From: Microbulbifer sp. MKSA007
Lineage (GTDB): Bacteria; Pseudomonadota; Gammaproteobacteria; Pseudomonadales; Cellvibrionaceae
Reading direction: 5' to 3'
Length of the DNA: 64,000 nucleotides
NCBI GenBank assembly: GCA_032615215.1
Contig: CP128433.1
Coordinates: forward strand, 2,067,501-2,131,500
The notes under the pieces: generated by a model
What the model saw: the letters and a program-made list of their open reading frames with translations, nothing else
Told to the model about the DNA's origin: nothing
Database searches by the model: none
Shown: piece after piece, positions 18,019-27,562 of the stretch
Layout of the letters: every line of letters begins with the position of its first letter
How positions within the stretch are numbered: position 1 is the first letter of the stretch
Made by a program: the position numbers and the translations under genes

Positions 18019-18386
18019 ATGATTTCTCATATAACATTAGGTACAAATAACTTGCCCAGGGCGGGGCTGTTTTATTGCAAGATTTTTGCCCCTATTGCTG
18101 CAGAGGAAGTTTATCACTCTGATACAGTTATTTTCTGGCAGTTTAAAGGCTCCTCCACAAAACTTGCTGTTACTGCTCCCTATGATGAAAAGCCGGCGAG
18201 TATTGGAAACGGTACAATGTTAGCCCTTAATGTTGGCAGTATTGATAAAGTCGATAAGATTTTTTCTATAGCGCTTGGACTTGGAGGGACATCTGAAGGT
18301 GATCCAGGCTATAGGAATTCGGAATCTTTTTATGAGGCCTATTTTAGGGATTTGGATGGAAATAAATAGCCGTATTTACTCGTTAG
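18019..18386 (+). pseudogene. Glyoxalase/VOC-fold protein, apparent -1 frameshift at its last codons
   Basis: A vicinal-oxygen-chelate fold protein of about 122 residues. It opens as the family does (MISHITLGTNNLPRAGLFYCKIFAP) and ends with FYEAYFRDLDGNK, where relatives continue with a short strand such as K-[IL]-A-V/A-[FY]. Here the frame stops at once (TAG at 18367). Adding one A to the AAATA gives K-I-A-V-F-T-R and a stop at 18384-18386, just before the ribosome site of the next gene. So the C-terminus is probably shifted by one base, by error or mutation. The start at ATG 18019 is chosen by fit to the family; GTG at 18007 is possible. Substrate unknown. Confidence 0.7.
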
Positions 18387-18397
18387 AAGGAGTTAAA

Positions 18398-18784
18398 GTG
18401 AGAAAATTGATAAGCTCCGGTTCATACCTTGAGAATCCCATAGGGTTTTCAAGAGCCTGTAGGATCGGGGGGCAAATCGCTATATCGGGGACCGCTCCTA
18501 TATCGGAGGGCAAAACTGCCTTTATCGGTGATGTTTATGGCCAGACCAAACTCTGCTTGGATATTGCTGTCGCTGCTCTTAAGGAGGCTGGTGGACATCT
18601 GCCTGACGTTATAAGAACCCGGATTATGTTAGTTGATATAAAGCGCTGGGAAGATGCGGCCAGGGCACATGGGGAACTATTTTCAGATATTCGCCCTGCC
18701 TGTACTTTTGTGGAGGTTAAGGGGTTTATTGACTCTAATTGGTTAGTGGAGATTGAGATGGATGCCGTTGTCTCTGAAAGTTAA
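18398..18784 (+). CDS. RidA/YjgF-family protein
   Basis: A 128-residue protein of the RidA (YjgF/YER057c/UK114) superfamily, whose best-known members hydrolyse reactive enamines and imines formed by PLP enzymes. The GTG at 18398 is preferred to longer frames because AAGGAG lies 5 bases before it and the protein then begins with a normal strand (MRKLISSGSYLENPIGFSRA). Family features: GGQIAISGTAP, GDVYGQTKLCLDIAVAALKEAGG, VIRTRIMLVDIKRWEDAARAHGELF, and RPACTFVEVKGFI, where the Arg is the usual catalytic guanidinium. It follows the VOC gene closely and is probably co-expressed with it. Subgroup and substrate are not clear. Confidence 0.88.
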   Translation: MRKLISSGSYLENPIGFSRACRIGGQIAISGTAPISEGKTAFIGDVYGQTKLCLDIAVAALKEAGGHLPDVIRTRIMLVDIKRWEDAARAHGELFSDIRPACTFVEVKGFIDSNWLVEIEMDAVVSES

Positions 18785-18838
18785 TTTGAAAAGGGGGTAA
18801 TGCCGACCTGAAATAGTAGCATTGGCAGTAAGGGGGGC

Positions 18839-18873
18839 GGGGTTATTGCCTTAGTTTAAAGGCTAATAACCCC
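18839..18873. terminator. Hairpin between convergent ridA-like and beta-helix genes
   Basis: Stem GGGGTTATT-GCCTT with AAGGC-T-AATAACCCC (14 pairs, one bulged T), loop AGTTTA. No T-run on either side, so it is only a possible bidirectional terminator. Confidence 0.5.
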
Positions 18874-18892
18874 GGCAGACGTAACTTAGGGT

Positions 18893-19849
18893 TTATTCAA
18901 GGCAGCTCGGCTCAGCTGATGAGAAGGTGTTGCCTGACCAAAGGTTATTGTTAACGCTACAATCCTCACTCTCAAAAAGATCTTCAAGGTCGAATAAGCC
19001 GTTTCCTGTGGCAGTGTTAAAGACAATGTTATTGCCAATGGCGTTAACACCGGTAACTAATATACCGTAAGCTCCATTGTCACTACTGGTATTTTGACTG
19101 ATGCCATTGTTGGATGCGGAAAATTCTAATGAAATTCCAGAAGATCCATTTTCTGTTGTTGTGTTATTTGAAACGGTGCATGAGCTTCCTTCAATTTCAA
19201 TACCTGTATTGTCATTGTCTTGTACAATGTTTGAAACAAAGACAGAAAAATCTCCATCTAATTCGACCCCATCACTGTCGGACCCAGTAATAGTATTGCC
19301 GATTATTGTATTGGAAGTACCGTCAACTTCCATACCCTCGTCACCGGATAACTCAATAATGTTTTGGGAAATAAAATTAAGGTTACCATTGATATCGATT
19401 CCATCATCTGAGTCATTCCCGTCACCAAGTGCATAATTGCCTGTGACGATATTGCTATCACTGCTTACAACAATGGCATCGTCCAGTGGAAGCAATGCAT
19501 TTATGCCATATACAGTGTGCCCACCCGCCTCTAAGAGCAAAACTGCATCATTGCAACCATTTACTGTTCCGGTGGATAATTCAGCTGATGTGCCTATAAG
19601 CACGATTCCATTGCCTGCATCTGATCCTAAGCAAGTCAAGGAATGTCCATTCATATACAGACTTCCAGTTGGCCCCTGAATTGTTAAGGCAGGAGCATCC
19701 GTAAACTCACAAACTAGATCCTCGGTTAGGGTGGCGGGTTCGGTAATGACATCTCCGCAATCTACCGCATTGACCGTTAATGATAGGGAGACTCCTAAAG
19801 TAAATAGAGTCATGGAAAGGGTTTTAGGGTATTGGATAGGGTAGAACAT
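18893..19849 (-). CDS. Secreted right-handed beta-helix protein, paralogue A
   Basis: A 318-residue exported protein. A signal peptide covers about residues 1-28 (hydrophobic core TLFTLGVSLSLTVNAV). The mature part opens with DCGDVITEPATLTEDLVC and then has about ten short repeats of the pattern (N/S)-x-I-x-x-N-x-(I/T)-x-x-(N/S)-x-x-x-G-(I/V), for example SNTIIGNTITGSDSDGVEL. This is the coil pattern of parallel beta-helix proteins (NosD / pectate-lyase-like). It ends in a Cys-containing cap (NTFSSAEPSCLE). Cys pairs at both ends may cap the helix. No catalytic residues stand out. It is a clear paralogue of the protein encoded at 20496-21446. Confidence 0.8.
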   Translation of the reverse strand: MFYPIQYPKTLSMTLFTLGVSLSLTVNAVDCGDVITEPATLTEDLVCEFTDAPALTIQGPTGSLYMNGHSLTCLGSDAGNGIVLIGTSAELSTGTVNGCNDAVLLLEAGGHTVYGINALLPLDDAIVVSSDSNIVTGNYALGDGNDSDDGIDINGNLNFISQNIIELSGDEGMEVDGTSNTIIGNTITGSDSDGVELDGDFSVFVSNIVQDNDNTGIEIEGSSCTVSNNTTTENGSSGISLEFSASNNGISQNTSSDNGAYGILVTGVNAIGNNIVFNTATGNGLFDLEDLFESEDCSVNNNLWSGNTFSSAEPSCLE

Positions 19850-20495
19850 AGGTAACTCCTTTTAACAGCTATAAGAAGTGTAGATATTAATACGGTGATA
19901 TACTTTAATGAGGCAGTATTAGCTGTCTACATCTTTTATAGCGCTACGGAGTTTTTGGTGGTTTTTGGTGGTTTCTGGTGGTTTTTGCGTGCGCCTGGGG
20001 CCTGTGTGTAATTATCAGAAAATTATATAAAGCTCCTCATTTTTCTGGTTTACATAATCAAGACAGTAGGAGTTAGATATTGTGAATATATTGTTTTCTA
20101 TGATTTGTTTGAAGTGAAAACTGGATTATCTACACTGAAATATAATCCGTTAATACTGCCATTGGTTAGTTGAGCGCCCCTATTATCTCTATTTCTATAC
20201 CGAGTTCGCTAGTGTTGTACATGGGGTTGTAGACATTAATATATAAATCTTATGCCAGAATAAGATCTGCGGACTCACTATGCTAGAACCTGATCGAAAG
20301 TGGTAGGTAGGGTTATCCGTTGTTGTCTGAGTTAATTAACATGTAGAGGATTGCGGTATATTTTCCTAGTTGATATTGTCGTGTGTTTAAGGGTGACCCT
20401 CTTTTTGAAATTAAAAGAGGGTCGTTTGTACATTTAAATTCTCAATTAATGATTTTTTTGCTGGCCATATGCTTATATGGTCTTAAATTATCAAT
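19850..20495. other. Gene-free AT-rich spacer containing a 10-bp tandem repeat
   Basis: No gene seen. It separates two paralogous genes on the same strand and must hold the promoter of the left one. It contains the tandem repeat listed separately. Confidence 0.5.
19951..19990. repeat. Tandem 10-bp repeat, nearly four copies
   Basis: GTTTTTGGTG is repeated: copies at 19951, 19961, 19971 (one C for T) and a partial one at 19981. It lies about 100 bp upstream of the beta-helix gene that ends at 18893. Confidence 0.85.
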
Positions 20496-21446
20496 TCAAT
20501 CGAGGCAGCCCGGGTCAGAAGTGGTGAATGTATTGTTTATCCAGGTATTGCTGCTTATGCAAGCAAAGTTTTCTGGATCATATAAGTCGTAGGTATGGCC
20601 CTTGGAGAAGTTGCCAGAAATCGTATTGTCGGTGGGCATACTGTCCGCAATATATATCCCATAAGTGCCATTATAAATAACGTTATTATTGGCAATATTA
20701 TTGAATTCGCCCTGTAGTAGCTGGATTCCCGCAAAATCATTATCTGCAATCTTATTTTGCGCGATAGTGCCGTAGCTACCAGCAACTGAAATACCTTGGT
20801 AACCATTGAAGTTGGATGTGTTGTGGGTTACACGTGAAAAAATACCGCCAGCTACAATTCCATCGGTTGCACAAAAATAGACCTCGTTAAAATAAACATG
20901 ATTGTAGGCTCCTGTAATTTCGATGCCAGGATTGTCAGTATTTCCAACAAAATTGTTGTTGACGAGATTGTTGTTACCCTGGATTAGGATACCTTCATCC
21001 ACAACCCCACTACCTCCAGTGATTGTCATGTTGCTGACTACATTGAAATTGCTTTTGACATAAACAGCATTATTACCAGAATCAGTGATAGTGACACCTG
21101 TAACATAATGGCCACCATCACCTCCAACAGTCACAGCGTCGCCGCAACCGATTACGCTACCCCCGCTAAGCCGCGCACCACTTTCCAGTAAAATAATACC
21201 TGTGCCAAATTTATTGGTGGAACAGGTCAAACTGTAATCTCCCATTGAAAGGCTGCCAGATGGCCCTTCAATTGCTATTGCGACAGAAAATTCATCAGCA
21301 ATAGTGCACACTAAATCACTATCGAGGGTGGTTGGAGTGGTTATTACGTCACCGCAGCTAACCGCCTGAGCTTGTGAGCCTGTGGCGACACCCATTGATA
21401 AAACCGCAACAGCTGCACCAAGTGGTAAAATGGATTTCTTTTGCAT
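20496..21446 (-). CDS. Secreted right-handed beta-helix protein, paralogue B
   Basis: A 316-residue exported protein built like its neighbour. The signal peptide covers about residues 1-28 (LPLGAAVAVLSMGVATGSQAQA). The same opening follows, SCGDVITTPTTLDSDLVC, then G-P-(S/T)-G-S-L-x-M-x-x-(Y/H)-S-L-T-C, and parallel beta-helix coils such as NNLVNNNFVGNTDNPGIEI, ending in WINNTFTTSDPGCLD. Conserved N- and C-terminal caps with divergent coils between suggest gene duplication followed by divergence of the exposed face. Function unknown; adhesion or polysaccharide binding is possible. The long upstream gap suggests its own promoter. Confidence 0.82.
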   Translation of the reverse strand: MQKKSILPLGAAVAVLSMGVATGSQAQAVSCGDVITTPTTLDSDLVCTIADEFSVAIAIEGPSGSLSMGDYSLTCSTNKFGTGIILLESGARLSGGSVIGCGDAVTVGGDGGHYVTGVTITDSGNNAVYVKSNFNVVSNMTITGGSGVVDEGILIQGNNNLVNNNFVGNTDNPGIEITGAYNHVYFNEVYFCATDGIVAGGIFSRVTHNTSNFNGYQGISVAGSYGTIAQNKIADNDFAGIQLLQGEFNNIANNNVIYNGTYGIYIADSMPTDNTISGNFSKGHTYDLYDPENFACISSNTWINNTFTTSDPGCLD

Positions 21447-22338
21447 GAGTCTTTCCCTACTTTTAATCAGTTAAGCGAAAGTATGAATAAAATAAAAAGC
21501 TAGGTTTTCTGGGTTGATATTTGTGCCTAAAAAAGAGCGCCTGCTTTTTGTTTAAATATTGCCCAATTTGTCTTGAGTAGATAAATATTGTTTTGAAGTT
21601 TTAATAGTGTTTTTTAATGGAGATAATTATGAAAAGTCGCATAAGTTAAGCGCGGTTGCTTGGCGTCTATAGCTTTATTTTCGAAGTGCATTGATACGTA
21701 TGGCAAATATTCTGATATTTTTACCGGTTGTCGCTCATTACACTTCTCTGCAGGGGAATATTTCCGGTAGTCAAGGGTTTTATATTGAGGTGACTATTTT
21801 CAATAGAGAAAAATTTATCTAATTATAAATGGGAGCAGGTTTCCCTAAATATATTTAAATGTGTTTGTTTGTGTTTAGTTTGGGGGCGGTTTTATTGGTC
21901 GCTAATTGTCTTAAATGAAACTTGGTTTCCTGCTGGGGGCTCCTCTGATTTAAAGCATCAGTTTTAGGTGCGAGGTAATACTCTTTAGTTTTTAAAAAGG
22001 CAAACAAGGATGTGGAGCTGCAATAGCTTGTTGCCGAAGGCTTTGTTTGTGTTGGGGTTTAAGTGAGCTGCTGATGGTGATGGAAGTAAACTGACTATGA
22101 CCGAGTAGGCGATATGGGCCGAATTTTTTGATTTGGTTCCTTCAGAAGGGACCATTGAATAGGAGAGGTGTGGGCAGCCTAGACCGTATGGTCAAAGTCG
22201 AAGGAGGTCGTCGTGTATTTCTTTCACTCTGCCGCAGCCTTGGCTGAGAATGGCGGTAGTATTGGCGGGCAGAGGCCAACTGGGGTTAAACTCCCGCTCT
22301 TAAAACTATTACAAAGCTCTATCCTAGAGGAGATACCG
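21447..22338. other. Long gene-free region upstream of the M3 peptidase gene
   Basis: About 890 bp with no supported gene. It is AT-rich in the first 500 bp. It holds the divergent promoters of the beta-helix gene and the peptidase gene. A frame open to 22213 ahead of the peptidase start has no ribosome site of its own and does not look like protein. Confidence 0.5.
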
Positions 22339-24555
22339 ATGCGTCAAACAATGATCGCACTATCCGTTGCCGCAGCTCTTGCGGTAGTGGGCGGTTGTGG
22401 TGAAAAGACACAACAGGCTGAGGTGGTCAAAGATACCGTGAATGCCGAGAAGTCCATGGCTGTAAGTCCTGAGCACGCCAGCAACATGCTATTGGCGGAG
22501 TGGACAGGTCCTTTTGGTGGTGTTCCTGCGTTTGACAAGATGAATCTTGAAGATCTCAAGCCCGCAATTGAGAAGGGTATTGAGATGAATTTGGCGGAGC
22601 TGGACGCCATCGCCGCCGATCCTGCCAAGCCTACCTTCGCCAATACTTTTGTTCCGATGGAGCGCAGTGGTGCGGAGTTGGGGCGTGCATCTTCTTATTA
22701 TGGAATCTGGGCCGGCAATATGTCCTCCCCGGAATTCCGTAAGGTCCAGCGTGAACTGGCACCTCTGTGGGCTGACTACGAGTCCAAAATTTACCAGAAC
22801 AAGGCCCTCTTTAAGCGCATCAAGTCTATCTATGATCAGCGTGAATCGATGGATCTGGACGCTGAGCAGAAGCGCGTAGTTGAGTTGGTATACACCCAGT
22901 TTGCAACCAATGGCGCCACCCTGGAAGGGGAAAAGAAAGAGCGCTATGCAGAAATCAACAAGCGCTTGGCGGAGCTCTATACAAAGTTCTCCAACAATGT
23001 ACTGGCTGATGAGGAAGGTTACGATATCTTCCTGACAAAAGATCAGCTGGGCGGCCTACCGGATTCCTTTGTCGCCGCAGCGGCAGCAATGGCGGAAGAG
23101 AAGGGCGAAAAAGGTAAGTACGCGATTACCAATACCCGTTCCTCCATGGATCCCTTCCTGACTTACTCTGACAATCGCGAGTTGCGTAAACAGATTTGGA
23201 CCAATTACTACAGCCGTGGTGATAATGGTGATGAGCGCGATAACAACGCCATTATCGCTGAAATCCTGAAGCTGCGCGATGAGCGTGTCGGCCTGCAAGG
23301 CTTTGACAACTACGCTCAGTGGCGCTTGCGTGATCGTATGGCCAAATCACCTGAGCGTGCCATGGAGCTGATGGAAGCGGTATGGCCGGCTGCAGTTGGT
23401 CGCGTGAAAGAAGAAGTGGCTGATATGCAGGCTGTGGCTGATGCCGAGAAAGCCAATATCACTATTGAGCCCTGGGACTACCGCTACTACGCAGAAAAAG
23501 TTCGCAAGGCCAAGTACGACCTGAACTCCGATGAAGTTAAACAGTACTTGCAGCTGGATAACCTGCGTGAAGCTATGTTCTATGTGGCTGGAGAGCTGTT
23601 CAATTTTGAGTTCACTCCAGTGAAGGAAGGCTCAGTACCGGTATTCCATGAAGATGTTAAGGTCTGGGAAGTTACCGATAAGACGAGCGGCGACCATATC
23701 GGCCTCTGGTACCTGGACCCATTTGCTCGCGCGGGTAAGCGTTCTGGAGCCTGGGCAACCATGTACCGCGACCACTCCACTTTCGATGGTAAGAAGAACG
23801 TTCTCTCTTCCAACAACTCCAACTTTATCAAGGGCGCTCCCGGTGAGCCTGTACTGGTAAGCTGGGATGATGCAGAGACTTTCTTCCACGAGTTTGGCCA
23901 TGCGCTGCACTTCCTTGCGTCCAACGTCACTTACCCGACCTTAAATGGCGGTGTGCGTGACTACACTGAGTTCCAGTCTCAGCTGCTGGAGCGCTGGTTG
24001 TCTACCGATGCGGTAATCGATAACTATCTGGTGCACTACAAAACTGGTGAGCCGATCCCTGCGGATCTGGTGAAAAAGATCAAGAAAGCAGCCAAGTTCA
24101 ACTCAGGCTTTAGCACTACTGAGTACCTGGCATCTGCATTGGTGGATATGAAGTTCCACACTGCTGACCCTGAAGGTATCGATCCAGACAAGTTTGAGCG
24201 TGAAACTTTGAAGAAGCTGGGTATGCCGGATGAACTGGTGATGCGTCACCGCTCTCCTCATTTTGGTCATATCTTCTCCGGTGAAGGCTACGCGGCCAGC
24301 TACTACGGCTACATGTGGGCCGACGTACTGACCTCCGATGCCTCTGAGGCTTTCGCCGAGTCCAAAGGCGGCTTCTACGATAAGGAAGTGGCGGCGAGAC
24401 TGGTTAAATACTTGTTCGCTCCTCGCAATGCGTTGGACCCGGCAGACGCTTACCGCTCTTTCCGCGGTCGCGATGCCAATATCGAAGCGTTAATGCGCGA
24501 TCGTGGCTTCCCGATCCCTGAAAAGAAAAAGACTACTGTTGCTGTTAAAGACTAA
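22339..24555 (+). CDS. dcp: M3-family peptidyl-dipeptidase, lipoprotein form
   Basis: A 738-residue zinc metallopeptidase of the M3A group (Dcp / oligopeptidase), which trims dipeptides from the C-terminus of oligopeptides. The ATG at 22339 is chosen because AGAGGAG lies 7 bases before it and a lipoprotein signal follows (IALSVAAALAVVGGC, lipobox VGGC), so the enzyme is lipid-anchored in the envelope. The long helical N-terminal part is followed by the zinc site FFHEFGHALHFL (H517 and H521, E518) with the third ligand probably E544 in DYTEFQSQ. The substrate segment HIFSGEGYAASYYGYMWADVL near the C-terminus is typical of the family. Length fits Dcp. It is a single-gene unit closed by a strong terminator. 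Confidence 0.92.
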   Translation: MRQTMIALSVAAALAVVGGCGEKTQQAEVVKDTVNAEKSMAVSPEHASNMLLAEWTGPFGGVPAFDKMNLEDLKPAIEKGIEMNLAELDAIAADPAKPTFANTFVPMERSGAELGRASSYYGIWAGNMSSPEFRKVQRELAPLWADYESKIYQNKALFKRIKSIYDQRESMDLDAEQKRVVELVYTQFATNGATLEGEKKERYAEINKRLAELYTKFSNNVLADEEGYDIFLTKDQLGGLPDSFVAAAAAMAEEKGEKGKYAITNTRSSMDPFLTYSDNRELRKQIWTNYYSRGDNGDERDNNAIIAEILKLRDERVGLQGFDNYAQWRLRDRMAKSPERAMELMEAVWPAAVGRVKEEVADMQAVADAEKANITIEPWDYRYYAEKVRKAKYDLNSDEVKQYLQLDNLREAMFYVAGELFNFEFTPVKEGSVPVFHEDVKVWEVTDKTSGDHIGLWYLDPFARAGKRSGAWATMYRDHSTFDGKKNVLSSNNSNFIKGAPGEPVLVSWDDAETFFHEFGHALHFLASNVTYPTLNGGVRDYTEFQSQLLERWLSTDAVIDNYLVHYKTGEPIPADLVKKIKKAAKFNSGFSTTEYLASALVDMKFHTADPEGIDPDKFERETLKKLGMPDELVMRHRSPHFGHIFSGEGYAASYYGYMWADVLTSDASEAFAESKGGFYDKEVAARLVKYLFAPRNALDPADAYRSFRGRDANIEALMRDRGFPIPEKKKTTVAVKD

Positions 24556-24579
24556 CAGGGAGTCCTTAACAGTAGCCCC

Positions 24580-24612
24580 AAAAAGGCCGCATCAATTGAT
24601 GCGGCCTTTTTT
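24580..24612 (+). terminator. Strong terminator after the M3 peptidase gene
   Basis: Stem AAAAAGGCCGCATCA / TGATGCGGCCTTTTTT with a minimal AT loop, ending in TTTTTTGTTT. Confidence 0.95.
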
Positions 24613-25064
24613 GTTTCTCTCCCCGGCAACCTCTCCAGTATTTGCATTGATCCCCTTCGCCTATGCGGTTATGCCTGCTTAGCTCGCCATCCAGGCAACA
24701 GGTTTATTAATTCTTTGTAGCCTAATTTTTTGATCTCAAAATATTACATCCCTAAAAAATACCAAAAAGTCACCAATTTCTCACAGAAAAATAACCATAT
24801 TTCCGGGTGAAAATTGTACAAACTTTCACTTTTGAAGAATTTTGTATAGAATTCCGCCCAAAATTTGTACCGGCGGCCTTATTTTTCTGCATTTTTGCCT
24901 TTCTACATTAGTTAGATCAGTTCATTTTGGCGCTGAATCAGCGCTGTATCTTCTGGCAAATTATTACAGTACTAAGCAAATGTACGGCTGGAGCAGGGGC
25001 ATCGAGCCCCTGGCCTTGGGGTATTGGGCGGAACAAAAATCAAAATGAACGCAAGGAGAAGTCT
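24613..25064. other. Promoter region of the second TonB receptor
   Basis: AT-rich, no gene. The element TTGTACAAA (about 24814) and the later TTTGTACC (about 24864) form a loose dyad that could be a regulator site. No Fur-like or LacI-like palindrome is visible. Confidence 0.35.
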
Positions 25065-27467
25065 GTGTTTGAGAAAAGCAAATTGCACTGCGCCATACTG
25101 GCGACAGGCGCAGCAGTATTGAGCAGCCAGTCGACACTCGCTGAGCCGAGACAAATCGAGGAGGTGACGGTTACTGCGACCAAGCGAGCCGAAAGCGCAC
25201 AGGATATTCCGGTGACGGTTCAAGCTTTGGGGGAGGAGAGCCTGGACAATCTGAACGTCTCCAACTTTGATGATTACATCCGTTTTATGCCCAATGTCAC
25301 TGCCGGTGGTCGTGGTCCCGGGCAGTCTTCCATTTACATTCGTGGTATGGCCACTGAGACCATCGCCACCCAGCTGTCCCAAGCTAATGGCACCGCGCCC
25401 AATGTCGCTCTCTATCTGGATGAGTCACCGGTGAGTATTGGTGGCAGAAACCTGGATGTTTACGTGACCGATATTGAACGGGTCGAAGTCTTGAAAGGTC
25501 CCCAGGGCACTCTATTTGGCGCCAGTTCCCAGGCCGGCACTGTACGCTTGATTACCAATAAGCCGCAGCTGGATGAATTCGATCTCAGCATCGAAGCAGG
25601 ATTGGCAACCACCAAAGGTGGCGAGTTGTCCGATAGCTTGGAAACCATGATCAACCTGCCCTTGATTGAGGACAGGCTGGCCCTGCGCATGGCAGCCTAT
25701 CAGTCCAATGAGGGGGGGTATATTGATAATGTGGCCGGCACCTACACCCCGGATGCCTCTATAAATCCGGCCTGGGAGGGACTGCCGGTTGCCAGTGCCA
25801 ACAACGAAGATTTGGTAGAGGAAGATTTTAACGATTCCAGCTACAAAGGTGTTCGCGTTGGCGTAAATTATGTGATCAACGATGATTGGTCACTACTGGT
25901 GCAGCACACGCACCAGGACCTGGAAGCCGACGGTGTTTTCGATCACGATCCGGAAGAGGTAGGTGATCTGGAAGTGCGCCGTTATTTCGAAGATTCCCTG
26001 GAAGACAGCTTCGACCTGACAAGCTGGACGCTGGAAGGCCGCATTGCCGCTTTGGATGTGGTTTATACCGGTGCCTACCTCGATCGCGAGGTGGAGCAGT
26101 CTATGGACTACACCGGTTACAACGATGTGGGCAACTACGTGGCCTACTACACCTGTAACTACGTGGATACTTGCTATGACCCCACCAAAGGCTACGTTGG
26201 CACTGTGGAAAATACACGCAGCAGCCACGAGCTGCGTTTCTCCACACCGCAGGATAATCCGCTGCGCCTGACCATTGGTGCCTTCTACGAGGATATTGAA
26301 ATCCTTGATCAGGGTAACTTTGTCTACTCCTCAATCATCGATCTCGGCTTCCCAGAAAACTATCCGCGTGGCTGGTCGCCTGATACTACCGACCCGGTGC
26401 AGTCCACCGCGATCGATACTAGTGCGCGGCCGGCGGGCGTGGCGTTTTTCAATGATATTACCCGTCAGGAAGAGCAGTTGGCCTTTTTTGGTGAGCTGAC
26501 ATATGACATCAATGATCAGCTCAGCGCTACAGTTGGCCTGCGCCACTACGATATTGATGTGAAGCTGCTGGGCTCCGCCAATTCCTCATTTGGCAATGCC
26601 GGTGGGGTCGACGTGGATATGTATGGCGATAACCTCGATTCCAAGTGGGATGAGATGGGGATTGATGTGCCAATGAATGAGAGCGGTGTTATCAGTAAAT
26701 TCACCCTCAGTTACACACCTACTGACGACATGCTGCTGTATGCCACTTATTCAGAAGGCTTCCGTCCTCCCGCTTACAATCGTGGTGGAGGTAATGGCAA
26801 CGAAACCACAACCGTTCCCTACACCATTACTACCGATACCGTCGACAACTACGAAGCGGGCTGGAAAACGACACTGCTGGATCACAGCTTGCAGTTTAAT
26901 GGCAGTATCTACTATGTAGAGTGGAGTGATATCCAGACAGCGGTATTTGATCCAGATGTCTATTTCCTGTTCTATCTGGATAATGCCCTGGATGCAGAGA
27001 TTCGCGGTATCGAGGCAGATGTAACCTGGTTGCCCACGGATAACCTGCAACTTATCGGTGCTGTTTCTTACAACGATACCGAGATTACCCATGTGCCGGA
27101 AAGCGCAGCTAATGTGGCCCCAGAAGGTAGTGAACTGGCTCTTTCACCTCCTCTGCAATTTAATCTGCGGGCTCGCTACGAGTGGGAGCTTGCCGGGTTT
27201 GATGCCTACTGGCAGGCCGGAGTTGCCTATAGCGATGAAGCCTGGAGTTCTATAGTGATCGACCCGAATGATCGCTATAAGCAGGACGCCTACACAACTG
27301 CGGATGCATCCTTCGGTCTACGTGAATCCCACTGGGGTACGGAGCTCTATGTCGAGAATCTCACTGATGAGCGCGCAGAGTTGTTTATTAATACTCTGGA
27401 TAATTCCAAGCGAATTACCACCAACCGCCCTCGTACAGTGGGCTTGCGTGTATCTTACGATTTCTAA
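25065..27467 (+). CDS. TonB-dependent receptor
   Basis: An 800-residue outer-membrane receptor. The start is GTG at 25065, 6 bases after AAGGAG, and gives a normal signal peptide (to about residue 26, QSTLAEP). The TonB-box region IEEVTVTATKRAESAQDIP is followed by a plug domain (NFDDYIRFMPNVTAGGRG, IYIRGMATE, VEVLKGPQGTLFGASSQAGTVRLITNKP) and a barrel with the usual FSEGFRPPAYNRGGG and NYEAGWKT boxes, ending in GLRVSYDF. It belongs to the large marine/sphingomonad-type group annotated for complex organic substrates; the ligand is not readable. A TPR-sulfotransferase gene follows after 95 bp on the same strand. Confidence 0.92.
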   Translation: MFEKSKLHCAILATGAAVLSSQSTLAEPRQIEEVTVTATKRAESAQDIPVTVQALGEESLDNLNVSNFDDYIRFMPNVTAGGRGPGQSSIYIRGMATETIATQLSQANGTAPNVALYLDESPVSIGGRNLDVYVTDIERVEVLKGPQGTLFGASSQAGTVRLITNKPQLDEFDLSIEAGLATTKGGELSDSLETMINLPLIEDRLALRMAAYQSNEGGYIDNVAGTYTPDASINPAWEGLPVASANNEDLVEEDFNDSSYKGVRVGVNYVINDDWSLLVQHTHQDLEADGVFDHDPEEVGDLEVRRYFEDSLEDSFDLTSWTLEGRIAALDVVYTGAYLDREVEQSMDYTGYNDVGNYVAYYTCNYVDTCYDPTKGYVGTVENTRSSHELRFSTPQDNPLRLTIGAFYEDIEILDQGNFVYSSIIDLGFPENYPRGWSPDTTDPVQSTAIDTSARPAGVAFFNDITRQEEQLAFFGELTYDINDQLSATVGLRHYDIDVKLLGSANSSFGNAGGVDVDMYGDNLDSKWDEMGIDVPMNESGVISKFTLSYTPTDDMLLYATYSEGFRPPAYNRGGGNGNETTTVPYTITTDTVDNYEAGWKTTLLDHSLQFNGSIYYVEWSDIQTAVFDPDVYFLFYLDNALDAEIRGIEADVTWLPTDNLQLIGAVSYNDTEITHVPESAANVAPEGSELALSPPLQFNLRARYEWELAGFDAYWQAGVAYSDEAWSSIVIDPNDRYKQDAYTTADASFGLRESHWGTELYVENLTDERAELFINTLDNSKRITTNRPRTVGLRVSYDF

Positions 27468-27474
27468 CTGGCAG

Positions 27475-27501
27475 CCCCTCTGGTAATTCAATGTTGAGGG
27501 G
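27475..27501 (+). terminator. Weak hairpin after the TonB receptor gene
   Basis: Stem CCCCTC / GAGGGG with a 15-base loop and no T-run. It may reduce but not stop transcription into the sulfotransferase gene. Confidence 0.35.
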
Positions 27502-27562
27502 CGTAGTTTGAGTGGGGTGTGCCCAGTGCGCGCCCCCTATGTAATTACAAACTAATGAGATA

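Noticed and set aside
24842..25048. Plus-strand frame ahead of the second TonB receptor
   Set aside because: It lies in the promoter region, has no ribosome site, and ends before the receptor start at 25065, which has a strong AAGGAG.
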